Of a DNA stretch of 64,000 nucleotides, positions 20,660-30,640 are shown one piece after another; within the stretch, counting starts at the first letter, position 1, and every line of letters starts with the position of its first letter. The notes under the pieces were generated by a model. It did not search any database. It was not told where the DNA came from and worked only from the letters and a program-made list of their open reading frames with translations. This DNA is from Bombyx mori (taxonomy: Eukaryota > Arthropoda > Insecta > Lepidoptera > Bombycidae): assembly GCF_030269925.1 (NCBI RefSeq), contig NC_085119.1, positions 14,791,001-14,855,000 of the forward strand, written 5' to 3'. Made by a program: the position numbers and the translations under genes.

Positions 20660-22182
20660 GTAAGTATTCGTTTAGGATTCTGATGCTGTCCAAAATGTTT
20701 TTTTTTTTTTTTATTCTAATGATATTAATGCTAGCGTTCAGCTTAGATAGATGACTTCATTTCTTTTTCCAATAATGTTCCATTAGGTAACCTTTCGTAT
20801 ACTTTCTGTTTCTAAGATGCCTTCTGATGAAAAGCGTTGAGTAATAAATGGAAGATAAAAGATGTTATAAGCGAAAACAGTCCGGAATCATTTTTTTACT
20901 TTTAATAATAGTAGTTATAACCAAACCTACTGACTACTTGTTAATTGTTTCTGAAATAAATAATTTGTGTATTAGGACTTCGTTTATTGATAGCTATTTA
21001 ATAGGAAAGAAAATGATTTTATTTTGATTGTAAAATCACACATAAATTTTAATATTCACAAATAAAAGAATAGATGACACTTAATAGAATTTATTCAGGT
21101 CATCTTTATATCTAATACACTTATAGATCTATTTTGATTACTTTTGTGTATGTATGAGTGAATCCCTGGATTAGTTTTAAAATTGGACCCGGTTTGTGAT
21201 CATCTCTAAAGTCCAATAGCAGCTATTGAATTTTAGGCTTTCTTCTTTTTTTAGATATTTCACATTGTCCCTGAGTAATTTATCTTTACAAAAGGACTTT
21301 TACAATAGGAGAGTGTAATAAGGTGGGTTGCATTGCGATCGAATTCCATTCAGATCTATTTTCAAATTTATGGAAGAAGAACTATAAGATTTCTATGCAC
21401 TGTAATTTCTAAATAATAAATAATTTCGATTTAAACATATTTTCGAGGAGAGGTGGAAAGAAATATAATATGATTTAAACATTTTCTTTATTGATCAAAA
21501 TAAAGTTCGGGAATGAATACGATTAAAAAAAGAAACAACAAAATAACGATAAACACACAGAAGAAACAGTTACAAAGCTCCTTTTTGTCTGCTTACGTAA
21601 TATATGCATGTAGTTCATCCAATTTCGTTAAATGACCCTGATTTTCCCGAAGTAACGGGCGAGGAAAGTGTAAAAAAAAAGTCCAAAATAACATAACAAT
21701 AATAAGTAGATACTTACAACAACCACTCATTAATTTATTACTGAGTAAATATTTTATTAGCACTGTTTCTGAAACACCATTTCGAACCAATAAATTCAGA
21801 CACTTGTTGGGCGGTGAGCCTCTCTAAGCTCCTAAAAGTCACTTCACTATTACGGCGACTTTTAAAATACTAAATCGACTTAATTCAAATTAGTGTAGTA
21901 ATGTTGCTAACAGTTTAACCATTTAGTACGTTAATTAACTGAATCGTTTCAAGAGCGCTTTTGAAAGACAAGAACGAAAGCTTAACAAGGCATCCTTTGA
22001 AGTGCTAAAGTGATTACTTACGCCGTTGATGACACTCGGACTATGAAATAACAAAATTAAATTAAATTTAATTGGTTATATTATAAAATCGTGTAATCCA
22101 GGGATTTTTCTATACCAAGGTATACTGGAGTACCGTGGGTTTCATGGAGCCGGAGTGGTGGAGTTCGATGGGGTTTTTTTCC
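20660..22182. other. Intronic stretch, nothing recognised
   Basis: AT-rich intronic DNA. A short T-run at 20700 is the only simple repeat noted. Confidence 0.45.
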
Positions 22183-22427
22183 CTTGCTTAGATGGATGGG
22201 CGAGCTCACAGCCCAACTGGTGTTAAGTGCTTACTGGAGTCCACAGGTATCTACAACGCAAATGCCGCCATCCACCTTGAGATATGAATGAGTTCTAAGG
22301 TCTTAGTATAGTCGCAATGGCTACCCCACCCTTAAAACCGAAACGCATTACTGCTTCACGGCAGAAATAGGCGGGGTGGTGGTTCCTACCCGTGCGGACT
22401 CACAAGATGTCCTACCACCAGTAAAAA
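22183..22427 (-). repeat. Bm1 SINE, 3' two-thirds
   Basis: ttgcttagatggatgggcg, acagcccaactggtgttaag, ccaccttgagatatga, cattactgcttcacggcag, cctaccaccagta. Head missing. Confidence 0.9.
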
Positions 22428-22719
22428 GGTTTAGTCGATAGTCGGCTTTGCATAACTCTTGCTTGGCTAACGCCGCGCAGCGCCTCGCGCACCTTTTTCA
22501 AGGCGTAGTGTCTCGGCAGGAATTGAAAGAAGAGGAGGACCCCGGTCTTTCTCTCCTTCCTCCAAATGGTTGAAAGGGGGGACGAAAAGTCGTATGGAAG
22601 TATCGACATTTTTAAAGCTAAAAGCTTGAAACTTATTTTTTAGGCTGTGAATTCGATATAAATTAATATGACACTAAGTTTACACAGCTTACACTGGCCG
22701 CCGACAGTCAGATAAATGA

Positions 22720-22945
22720 TCAAAGTGATTGTGACGGGCAAAGTAGAAGGAAAGAGACCCCGCGGCCGATTACCTAGCCGTTGGTGTGACAAATAACCGC
22801 CCTAAGTGGGCTGCCAGTCGCAACCGCCATTCGAGAAGCTGAGGGCCAGACGAGATGGAAACAGCTCACGAGACAAGCCATGGTCAAGTTTCAGGGACAC
22901 GACCTTCAGCAATGAAGAAAGCGACGAAGAAGAAGAAGAAGTTTA
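22720..22945 (+). mobile_element. RTE-like LINE 3' end relic
   Basis: Plus strand encodes VTGKVEGKRPRGRLPSRWCD, then a stop/frameshift, then a segment compatible with the C-terminal end of RTE/BovB-like or related LINE polymerases. It terminates in a (gaa)n-type simple tail at about 22917-22940. Dead relic. Confidence 0.6.
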
Positions 22946-23287
22946 CACATCAGAATTACACATAGACTATGATTTATAAAAATATAGTGTGAATTACTCA
23001 AAATATAACGATGAGCGTTAAGTAAGAAGGAAAAAAATCTGCCATCTGCGAGCTATTTTTGCATGCGCCGCAAAATCCGTTGGAGTTACACGTATGTAAT
23101 GTAAAACGGAAATGTTTATCTCAAATAGGTCTACAAAAAACCCGTGACAGCATATATTTATCTTTTATTTGCAGGAGGAATGATTAGCTTTTTTGTTTGT
23201 TCCGTGTCTTTTTTATTGTGTTTGTTGTTACTTTGAGGACTAGATTTGTATAAAGGAATATTCAATAAGATCAATAATAATTTATAG

Positions 23288-23319
23288 TTCCCGAAGCGAA
23301 GCAAGGGCGGGTCACTAGT
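23288..23319 (+). mobile_element. Helitron 3' end
   Basis: cccgaagcgaagcaagggcg followed by ggtcactag|t: the hairpin-bearing 3' terminus of lepidopteran non-autonomous Helitrons ending CTAG before a host T. The 5' end was not located. Confidence 0.6.
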
Positions 23320-23336
23320 AATATAAAATATGTACA

Positions 23337-23734
23337 TGTCAGCACACGTCAGGGATGGCTGAGCGGTAGTTTCGTCATCACTTGTATTCGATTGAACTCA
23401 GTTTAGTCAATAAAACTTTTCAATAATAATTATTGAAACTCAACACACACAACTTTCACAATGACAGGATAAACCGACAGTTTCGTTGCACATACCGACA
23501 GACCGACTGACTGTCAGAGACTCGCTGCTGAGACGGAGGGAATCACTGTCTGACACGAATGCCACGACTCTGTCCACGTACCGCCATTTTATACTGTGGC
23601 GTTACGGAGTCTACCCTTCATTTTGTGATATTTATCAAAACAACGTTTCATCATTTAAAATAATAATCTAAACCACCGTCTTAATATTACTAAAAGTCGT
23701 TATCCACGACAACTAAAAGTCTATATCTACGACA
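23337..23734 (-). mobile_element. Solo LTR of an LTR retrotransposon, with TACA target duplication
   Basis: 398-bp segment which on the minus strand begins tgtcgtag and ends gctgaca (TG...CA), flanked by taca on both sides (23333-23336 and 23735-23738). That is a 4-bp duplication of the gypsy type. The same sequence in opposite orientation is at 60105-60517. It includes a TATAAA-like box (acagtataaaatggcgg on the minus strand, about 23590). No internal coding region follows, so it is a solo LTR left by recombination. Confidence 0.82.
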
Positions 23735-23867
23735 TACATATAAAGCGGTAGGCAGTGTCTAATCTGAGTCCCTGGAAATGCTGCCGTAAATGGGTAGCGA
23801 TAACCACTTAGATGAGCACAATAAAATCTAACGATAAAACTTGTTTAATCTTGTTTTATTTATTCAA

Positions 23868-23914
23868 CTAGCGACCCGCCCTCGCTTCGCTTCGGAAACA
23901 TTAAAACACACATG

Positions 23915-24012
<98 letters not shown>

Positions 24013-24142
24013 GCCTATGTTCATCAGGGACAATGTCGGCTTCTAATGGAAAAATAATTTTTCAAATCGGTCCAGTAGTTTCGGAGCCTATTCGAAACAA
24101 ACAAACAAACAAATCTTTCTTCTTTATAATATTAGTATAGAT
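23868..24142 (-). mobile_element. Non-autonomous Helitron containing a long A-run
   Basis: Minus strand starts tctatactaatattataaag after a host A (24142) and ends cgggtcgctag before a host T (23869): the A|TC...CTAG|T structure of lepidopteran Helitrons, with a gcgaagcga...gggcgggtc 3' hairpin region. A homopolymer of about 88 A's (23920-24009 on the plus strand) interrupts it. Confidence 0.75.
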
Positions 24143-24669
24143 AACTTCACTTTTTTCAAATCAAATTACCTTTATTTAGCTTTCATACTTAACATTTACA
24201 CTAACAAAAGACGTGAGCTATGCGTTGAATAATGTATACGGCATACAGAAAAGCATTCCAACAACGTCGAAACATTCCTAATACGACGTCCCCGCTTCCC
24301 TAAACAATAATAGGATATTCGGAATAGTGACGCGAACTCGGGCTAACTTATTGAACAATCACTCACGAGACTTGAAGTGCGTTCACACACGCACGGCTAA
24401 ATCACGACTATAATCTCATTAAAGAAAAAATGAACTTGTAATTCATGAAAAAAATAGTATAACGAAGAAAGTGATGGGTTTCCATGGGCTTATTGATGAC
24501 CTTGCACCACTCCTGAACTTTCGTATAAGTTCATTCCAACAGATCGTTTCTTCAAACTTTAAAACAAGTAAGCGAATTCCTTTGGTATTCACTAGCCGCT
24601 ATAAAATATCACTCTTCAAGCTTCATAGCGCTTCGAAGAGTGATATCTTCAAGCTTCGTGTTTATTTCA
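24143..24669. other. Intronic stretch with a short perfect hairpin
   Basis: No gene. Arms atatcactcttc (24606-24617) and gaagagtgatat (24635-24646) form a perfect 12-bp hairpin with a 17-nt loop. Confidence 0.5.
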
Positions 24670-24671
24670 TG

Positions 24672-24893
24672 ACTCAGTGGTGCAGTAAGCGCCCCGGCCT
24701 ATTGCGCCGAGGGTCGTGGGTTCGATTGTCATATGTGATGAACAGGGTTATTTGTTTTTTGTTTGGGAGCTATTTATTTATATTAACTTACATAAGTACA
24801 CAATAATATATCAGTCTCTGGTACCCATAACCCTAGGAAACCTTAATTTGGGGCTGGATGATTGTATCTGACTTGTTCCCGGTTATTTATTGT
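24672..24893 (+). repeat. tRNA-derived SINE (not Bm1)
   Basis: Head gactcagtggtgcagtaagc and cgtgggttcgattgtc resemble Pol III A and B boxes. The body (ctctggtacccataaccc, ttaatttggggctgga) and ttatttatt tail match a second lepidopteran SINE type. It is not a functional tRNA: there is no foldable acceptor stem or normal arm spacing. Confidence 0.6.
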
Positions 24894-25334
24894 ATTGATC
24901 GAAGAAATAGTATCGGAGGATACAACTAATCTCGTTACAATTTGGCAATGACAAGGTGCCTCTCTATATTGTATACATTTCCATTAGTCCGAACCCTTTC
25001 TCAATTTCAAATACGTCACAGTAAAATTTTACTTTTAAATCGGATCCCTGTAACGTCTGGGGTACGTTTGAACGGGAGTCGGTCTAAGCGTATATCGGAG
25101 ATGTACCGTAATCAAAATGGCGAATTACCCTTGTACGTTTAACCTCGTTTACAACAACGTATCATGCGGTTAAACATATCTAATAATCGTGGGTGCTTTA
25201 AAATGAATAGTCGTTTTCAGATTTAGTATGTAATTAAAATATCCACAGTCTCAACTGCCTGGCTTATAGTAATGCTAATAAACTTATTCTTGCATCCTTT
25301 AGACAGCTTTCCGGATGAACGTTTACATTCGTAA

Positions 25335-25406
25335 AAGTTGGAGCTAAAAGTTGACCAGAGGCTACCTACCATATACCTATATTTTGGTCATATAGCAAGA
25401 AAACCC
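25335..25406 (+). mobile_element. RTE-like LINE relic, part left of the R1 insertion
   Basis: Reads a segment with KVDQRLPTIYLYFGHIARK, the C-terminal end of an RTE-like endonuclease/reverse transcriptase. The relic continues at 30000 (SDNLERLIVMGKVDG) on the other side of the R1-clade insertion. Confidence 0.7.
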
Positions 25407-28400
25407 TTTTTTTTTTTTTTTTTTTTTCGGGCCGGGGGCCGAACCTCCTACGAGGTCCCCGCGCCTAGGGGGCGCGCGGGGTATGTGAGACTCAACGATC
25501 TGCAGGTGTTGAGAGCAGATCGCGGGCCCAAGGATTTTAGGTCCCACCCACTAAACGACTCCCCTGCACTCTTACACCCGACGTCCGATCTCCGTCCGGG
25601 GTCAGAACCCGTTCAGAGTAGGGGGGTTCCCGCGGTCAACACTACAACCAGACACGCGGCGCCACCCCGAGGACGCCCGACCGACGGGTCGTCGAGGCGA
25701 TAGTCGACGACCAACGACGTCGGTCTCCGCGGTACGGCGGCCCTACCAGGCCGCCCGGGCGGTGCCGCTGGTGTTCCGGGATACCCCGCTGGGCCAGAAC
25801 CAGCCTGCCGGGTCGGAACGCGATACACCGCCGACCGGGTTGCTCTTCAACAGTATGTTCGGCGACGACAGCGACGACGAAAATGCGGACCGCATCGCAG
25901 TCCGCAGCCGCCGACGCGCCGTCCCGTCCTCCTGGTGCCAGCGCGCTAGAGTGACGGTAGCGTGCGGCGCAGCCTCAACCCCCTTAGGTCGCCCCGTGAC
26001 CATCGCCGGGAGGAGACTGCCTCCTCATAGGGGCTGGAGCTGGACAAACGCCCTCCTCCGAACCCCGGCTCGACGGCGGCGGCACAGCGCCGAGAGGGAA
26101 GAAGAGCTCTCCCTCTCCCGTTCCGCCGCCTCCTTCTGCGAGATGGTGGACTCGCAGAAGTCGAGCATCGCCTGCCAGGACTCGTCGCTGCCGAGCATCG
26201 TAGCCACGACGGTCGGAAGCGACAAGTCCGGTCCTATTTTTGCAACGAGGACGCGGCGCTGCTCCGCGAAAGCGGTGCAGTACGCGAGCGTGTGCTCCAC
26301 CGTGTCCTCGTTGCAGCCACTGCAGTGGTGGCACTTCGGCGTCGGCTCCCTCCGGGCGACGAGGTGCAGGTAGCGACCGAAACAGCCGTGTCCCGTGAGC
26401 ACCTGTGTCGCTCGGAAGGTGAGACGTCCTCGGTCGCGATTCACCCATTCCGAGAGGACCGGGCGGATCGCCTCGACGGTCCGTCGCCCGTAGGCGGGGT
26501 CCGCCAGGCGGCGAGACCACGCCTCGAGCACGGCACGCCGAGATTGAAGCTTCCGCGCTCGAACTTCCGCCGCGCCGGGACGCGGCTCCCCCCTGGAGCG
26601 GAGATCGCATCGCCACGCGTAATCCGCAGCGAGCGCCTCCGCTTCCAGGTCCCAGGGAGGCGTCCCAGCTAGCACGCACGCCGCCTCAAACGAGACGGTG
26701 CGGTATCCACGAACCGCCCTGACCGCAATCGCGCGCTGCGGACGTCGCAACGCCGCAACGTTGTCGCGGGTCAGGGCGTGGCACCACACGGGAGCCCCGT
26801 ACAGTGCCATCGACCGCACCACCCCCGTGTAGAGGCGGCGCACCACCAAGTCAGGCCCCCCGACGTTCGGCAACAGCCGACTCAGCGAGCCGGCAGCCGC
26901 CATCAGTCGGGGACCTAATCTTTCAAAGTGAGCGCGGAAGCTCCAACGACCGTCCAGTACGAGACCGAGGTACCGCAACCCGGTTGCCTCGATCTCGACG
27001 CGAACGCCTCCGATCACGAGGTGGGCCCCTTGAGGCGGCGCTCTCCGGGCCCCGTGAAACAACAGGGCCTGGGATTTATCGAGCGCCACCTCCAGACCCA
27101 GCCTTCGGATCCTGCCGATGACGAAGGCCACCCCCGCGCAGGAAAGACGGGCAGACTCTCGCAAGTCCCTCCCCCGGGCCACGACCAAAGTGTCGTCCGC
27201 GTAACAAACTACGCTCAGACCCGGAAGAGGAGCACTTAGGGCGCTACGCAGGACCCAGTCGTAGCCGATGTTCCACAAGAGAGGGCCAAGGACCGACCCC
27301 TGTGGAACACCGCGCTGGACGGGGAAGCGGAGCACCGCCCCACCGTGCCCGGTGCACACGACCGACCTGTCCTCGAGGTAGGACCCGATCAGCCGACGGA
27401 GATACGCAGGGACGCCGTGATACTCCAGCGCCCCTGCGATCACCGACCAGGGCAAGGTGTTGAACGCGTTGGCGATGTCAAGGGACACCGCCAGTGCAAC
27501 CCCGCCCTGGCCGACAGCCTCATCAGAGAGGGCACGCACGCGCATCACCGCGTCGATGGTCGAGCGGCCCTCCCTGAATCCGAACTGCTCCGCTGACAGA
27601 TCGGGACCCACCCCCGTCAGATGCTGGACGATGCGGGCGGCCACCACCCGCTCGAGCAATTTTCCAGCCTCGTCCAGCAGCACGATGGGACGATATCCCG
27701 CAGGTGAGTCCGCGGGGCGTCCCTCCTTCCTTAGCAGAACAAGTCTGCCCGTCTTCCACTGCTTCGGAAACCGTCCCGACTCGAGGCAGGCTTCATAGAG
27801 CCGCACGAGTCGGTCCCCAAGGGCACCGAAGGCCAAATCCCAGACCCGGCCGTGAACACCGTCAGGGCCGGGGGCCGCGTCCTTCCTCCGCATCCTCGAC
27901 ACGGCCGCACGAATCTCCTCCTCCGAGATGCTCGGAGGGACCACCTCAGCAGGGGCATCACCGCTCACGCTACTGCGTGGTGGCGCGCCCATGGAAGGGG
28001 GCTCGAAGCCCCTCTCCATCCGCGGGAACAGCCCGGAGACAATCTCCCGCAGCTGCTGAGGCTGGAGACGTTCCGTCACCGGGAGCGCCCACGGCCGCAA
28101 TTTCTTGCGGACCGTTTGGTACGGGCGCCCCCAAGGATCTTGGTCAAGCGTCTCCAGGAGCGTCTTCATGCTCTGAGACTTGGCCTCGCCGATGGCCCGC
28201 CGCAGTGCCTCCTGCTTCTGACGGCAGTCGGCATGCAGGCGGGTCGCCACCTCCGCGAAGTCCGCATCGCGAAGGCGGCGACGGCGGTGGCGGGCGCTTC
28301 GGCGGCGCGCCCGCACGCACTCCTCTCGGAGGAGCGCGATCTCGGGCGTCCACCAATACGCACCGCCACGCGGAGCGCGACCGCTGACCCGGGGCATCGC

Positions 28401-30000
28401 AGCATCGCAGACGCGACGCATCGTACCCCGGAACCATTCGGCCTCCAACTCCACGTCCACTAGACGCGCGGGCATCGGCGCCCACGCAGCCACTGTGGCC
28501 GCCTCCACCGCAAGCACCTTGTTCAGGCGCTTCAGTGCCCATCGCGGGAATGACCGGGGAGCACTACGCGGGAGCTCCTCCTCGCCGCGGGCGTCTTCGG
28601 CCGGCGCGTTCAACGAGGTGGAAACGGAGAGCTCAAATCGGACGAACCGATGATCCGAGAGCGTCTCCGCCCCCTCGAGGACACGCCAACCACAGACACG
28701 GCGCGCGGCGGACGGAGACGCGAACGATACGTCCACGTGTGATTCCCCGTTCCACCGCACGCAGGTCGCGACCGAACCTCTGTTTAGGAGACAGAGGCCG
28801 GTCGCGAAAGCCCACTCCGACAGGAATTCGCCACGCGAGTCCGTGCGGGGGGATCCCCACGCCGTACATTTAGCGTTGAGGTCCCCCGCTAGTATCACTG
28901 GGCGAGACTCGAAGCGATGAACCAACGCCTCGAGCCCACCCAGGAACTGCTCGAACTCGGCGAGACTCCTGTTCGGAGAGAAGTACACCCCGATCACGAC
29001 GGTTTCGTCGACCCTAACTACGACGTACCCAGATCCCCTGGCCACCATTCCAAGGGGGGGTAACGCCGCCGACTGTCGCATCACGATCGCCACGGAGCCA
29101 TCGACATCTCCGGCCCAGGAGTCCTCCCGGTCGGAAGGTACGAAGTATGGCTCCGCGACGATCGCGATGTCGATGAACCACTCCGCCATGGTATGGACGA
29201 GGAGGTCCTGCGCCCTGGCGGAGTGGTTCACGTTCGCTTGAAGGAAGCGATGGACGTGATCCATTATTGAGGTATCACGTCCATCGCTCCCTCGTCTTCC
29301 GTCCCGCCTTGCGGCCCGACGGCCGCGGCGGGAACTGACGGGCCGGCTGTTTCACACGCAGCCGGCTCTTCCTCTGACTTGTTCTTCTTTTTCCCGCCAC
29401 GCCTCCTCTTTGTGGAGGAGGGTGCGGAAAGACAGGCCGGACCCCCGGCCCGATGATCGGCCCGCCGTTTCGCTGCATCACACAACACGCAGTGCGGTGT
29501 TGCAGCGGTGCAGGAGGCTGCCTTGTGTCCGGGCTGACAGCAACGGAAGCAAAGTCCGCTGCGATCCACAGCCGACGGGCACTTGGCGAGGCCGTGCCCG
29601 GTGCCAAAGCACCGGAGGCATCGCCATGGACGTGCCTCCTGCAGCTGCACGTGGGCTATCACCCAACCCACGCGCAGCCTCCCCGGCGAGTCGGCAGGCC
29701 GACCTTGTGGAGGCGTGGCCAAGAGGGTGGCCGCCTGCACGGGGCAACGCGCCCACACGGTGAAAGCCCCAGAGTAACAACTCCGGAGCTCTCCCACCTT
29801 CACTTGTGCGAGGGCGCAGTTGCCCTGCGATGCAATAGCGGCGGCCACTTCCATCTGAGTAGCGCACTCATCCAGGCCCGTCACCTTAATCTCTGCCATC
29901 TTGACGGGCCTCTCGATTCGCACGACTTCCGGGTCCGGCAGGACTTCGCGAAGCCGGGCCGCCAGTCTGTCCGCAGCCGCGCCGGAGTCGGCACCGGGAC
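25407..30000 (-). mobile_element. R1-clade LINE, 5'-truncated in ORF1, otherwise intact
   Basis: About 4.6 kb non-LTR retrotransposon on the minus strand. In order: truncated ORF1 with zinc knuckles, complete ORF2, about 600-bp GC-rich 3'UTR (25428-26024) and a poly(A) tract (T-run 25407-25427). Its GC content contrasts sharply with the AT-rich surroundings. It splits an RTE-like relic that resumes at about 30000. ORF1 and ORF2 share one base in a TAATG stop-start. R1-clade elements of Bombyx include rDNA- and telomere-specific families; this one sits in neither. A 3' piece of the same family lies at 58565-58802 and internal pieces at 640 and 61381. Confidence 0.93.
26025..29264 (-). CDS. R1-clade LINE ORF2: endonuclease/reverse transcriptase
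   Basis: 1079-aa open frame starting MDHVHRFLQANVNHSARAQD. An apurinic-type endonuclease occupies about residues 1-230: LQANVNHS, IVAEPYF, VILAGDLNAKCTAWGS, then LSDHRFVRF near 220. The RT follows, with AAPGPDGVHGRVWDLAF, AGYRPIVLLDEAGKLLERVV, VSLDIANAFNTLPW, QRGVPQGSVLGPLLW and the active site VVCYADDTLVVA. The C-terminus has the R1-type CCHC finger CHHCSGCNEDTVEHTLAYC. All the expected catalytic motifs are visible and the length is normal for the clade. The start codon overlaps the ORF1 stop (TAATG at 29262-29266 read on the minus strand), the arrangement for which translational coupling has been shown in the related Bombyx element SART1. The protein would act in target-primed reverse transcription; whether this copy is active is unknown. 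Confidence 0.95.
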   Translation of the reverse strand: MDHVHRFLQANVNHSARAQDLLVHTMAEWFIDIAIVAEPYFVPSDREDSWAGDVDGSVAIVMRQSAALPPLGMVARGSGYVVVRVDETVVIGVYFSPNRSLAEFEQFLGGLEALVHRFESRPVILAGDLNAKCTAWGSPRTDSRGEFLSEWAFATGLCLLNRGSVATCVRWNGESHVDVSFASPSAARRVCGWRVLEGAETLSDHRFVRFELSVSTSLNAPAEDARGEEELPRSAPRSFPRWALKRLNKVLAVEAATVAAWAPMPARLVDVELEAEWFRGTMRRVCDAAMPRVSGRAPRGGAYWWTPEIALLREECVRARRRSARHRRRRLRDADFAEVATRLHADCRQKQEALRRAIGEAKSQSMKTLLETLDQDPWGRPYQTVRKKLRPWALPVTERLQPQQLREIVSGLFPRMERGFEPPSMGAPPRSSVSGDAPAEVVPPSISEEEIRAAVSRMRRKDAAPGPDGVHGRVWDLAFGALGDRLVRLYEACLESGRFPKQWKTGRLVLLRKEGRPADSPAGYRPIVLLDEAGKLLERVVAARIVQHLTGVGPDLSAEQFGFREGRSTIDAVMRVRALSDEAVGQGGVALAVSLDIANAFNTLPWSVIAGALEYHGVPAYLRRLIGSYLEDRSVVCTGHGGAVLRFPVQRGVPQGSVLGPLLWNIGYDWVLRSALSAPLPGLSVVCYADDTLVVARGRDLRESARLSCAGVAFVIGRIRRLGLEVALDKSQALLFHGARRAPPQGAHLVIGGVRVEIEATGLRYLGLVLDGRWSFRAHFERLGPRLMAAAGSLSRLLPNVGGPDLVVRRLYTGVVRSMALYGAPVWCHALTRDNVAALRRPQRAIAVRAVRGYRTVSFEAACVLAGTPPWDLEAEALAADYAWRCDLRSRGEPRPGAAEVRARKLQSRRAVLEAWSRRLADPAYGRRTVEAIRPVLSEWVNRDRGRLTFRATQVLTGHGCFGRYLHLVARREPTPKCHHCSGCNEDTVEHTLAYCTAFAEQRRVLVAKIGPDLSLPTVVATMLGSDESWQAMLDFCESTISQKEAAERERESSSSLSALCRRRRAGVRRRAFVQLQPL

Positions 30001-30025
30001 ACTCTGACAACCTGGAGAGACTCAT
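29264..30025 (-). CDS. R1-clade LINE ORF1 (gag-like), truncated with borrowed start
   Basis: 253-codon frame. The C-terminal part has CLRCFGTGHGLAKC and CFRCCQPGHKAASC (both C-x2-C-x4-H-x4-C) and a third, looser CVLCDAAK...H...C knuckle, followed by a basic tail. These are the nucleic-acid-binding knuckles of LINE ORF1 proteins, which package the RNA. Only the second half of a usual ORF1 is here. The first ~9 codons (MSLSRLSEC) come from the antisense strand of the flanking RTE relic, which encodes SDNLERLIV in the other direction, so the ATG is accidental. The stop TAA overlaps the ORF2 ATG by one base. Confidence 0.88.
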   Translation of the reverse strand: MSLSRLSECPGADSGAAADRLAARLREVLPDPEVVRIERPVKMAEIKVTGLDECATQMEVAAAIASQGNCALAQVKVGELRSCYSGAFTVWARCPVQAATLLATPPQGRPADSPGRLRVGWVIAHVQLQEARPWRCLRCFGTGHGLAKCPSAVDRSGLCFRCCQPGHKAASCTAATPHCVLCDAAKRRADHRAGGPACLSAPSSTKRRRGGKKKNKSEEEPAACETAGPSVPAAAVGPQGGTEDEGAMDVIPQ

Positions 30026-30205
30026 AGTGATGGGTAAAGTGGATGGAAGATTTAGAAGAATTCAGAGGTCGGAGCCTAAAAAGATGGAGTGACTAAGTGT
30101 CCGAGCACCTGAATACGAGATTGAGCCACGCACTTCACTGTGCCCCGCTGACCGACATAAGTGGCTACAAATTACAAAAAAACATCACAGATGGGCGCAT
30201 CGCGA
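30000..30205 (+). mobile_element. RTE-like LINE relic, part right of the R1 insertion
   Basis: Encodes SDNLERLIVMGKVDGRFRR, then after a stop and frameshift a segment equivalent to VSEHLNTRLSHALHCA and KWLQITKNITDGR. These are the last residues of a lepidopteran RTE-like polymerase. Continues the relic cut at 25406. Confidence 0.7.
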
Positions 30206-30524
30206 TGCTGTATAATGAGCGATCGACTGAAGGAAGAGGAGGACACTTATCCTTACATCGAGTAAATGTTTTCGGTGCCTACAACAACACGGTAGAATTG
30301 GATTTATTGGAAAACTTGAACCTCTTATTTCATGCCTTTGATGTTATATGGTGTCAGCGGGTATTTTTTACGACTTTCAAAGTTTTTCCACCTATAATCT
30401 TTAGGACACCGTGAGGGTTAATTGAAACATAAGTTAAAACTTCATGTTGTTTGAAGGGCAAAGGCTGTAGAAACACTTTTATATTATTTATCAAACTCAC
30501 TAATAAAATCCTAGGTAGATTAGC
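30206..30524. other. Non-coding stretch
   Basis: No supported gene or named repeat. A 105-codon frame beginning at 30097 starts in the RTE relic and reads through, but shows no domain. Confidence 0.4.
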
Positions 30525-30640
30525 TTACGGGGCTCAACCTGTGAAAACTTGCTACCATTAACCACAAATCTACCACTGAATCGGAATCATGCCCCACTGA
30601 GAAGATCCAGCTAGACACTCCGTGTTTTATGTCTATGGGC
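30525..30640 (-). repeat. Jockey-type LINE 3'UTR relic
   Basis: Minus-strand words matching the jockey 3'UTR: cggggctcaacctg, aaatctaccactgaatcgg, ccccactgagaagatcc. Diverged, tail lost. Confidence 0.6.

Noticed and set aside
24672..24745. tRNA gene
   Set aside because: The A/B-box-like words are there, but the arms do not form a tRNA and the sequence continues into a SINE body and tail.
25743..30007. Many long plus- and minus-strand frames in alternative phases across the R1-clade LINE
   Set aside because: They are shadows of the GC-rich ORF1/ORF2 in other frames; residues are Pro/Arg/Ala-rich with no domain.
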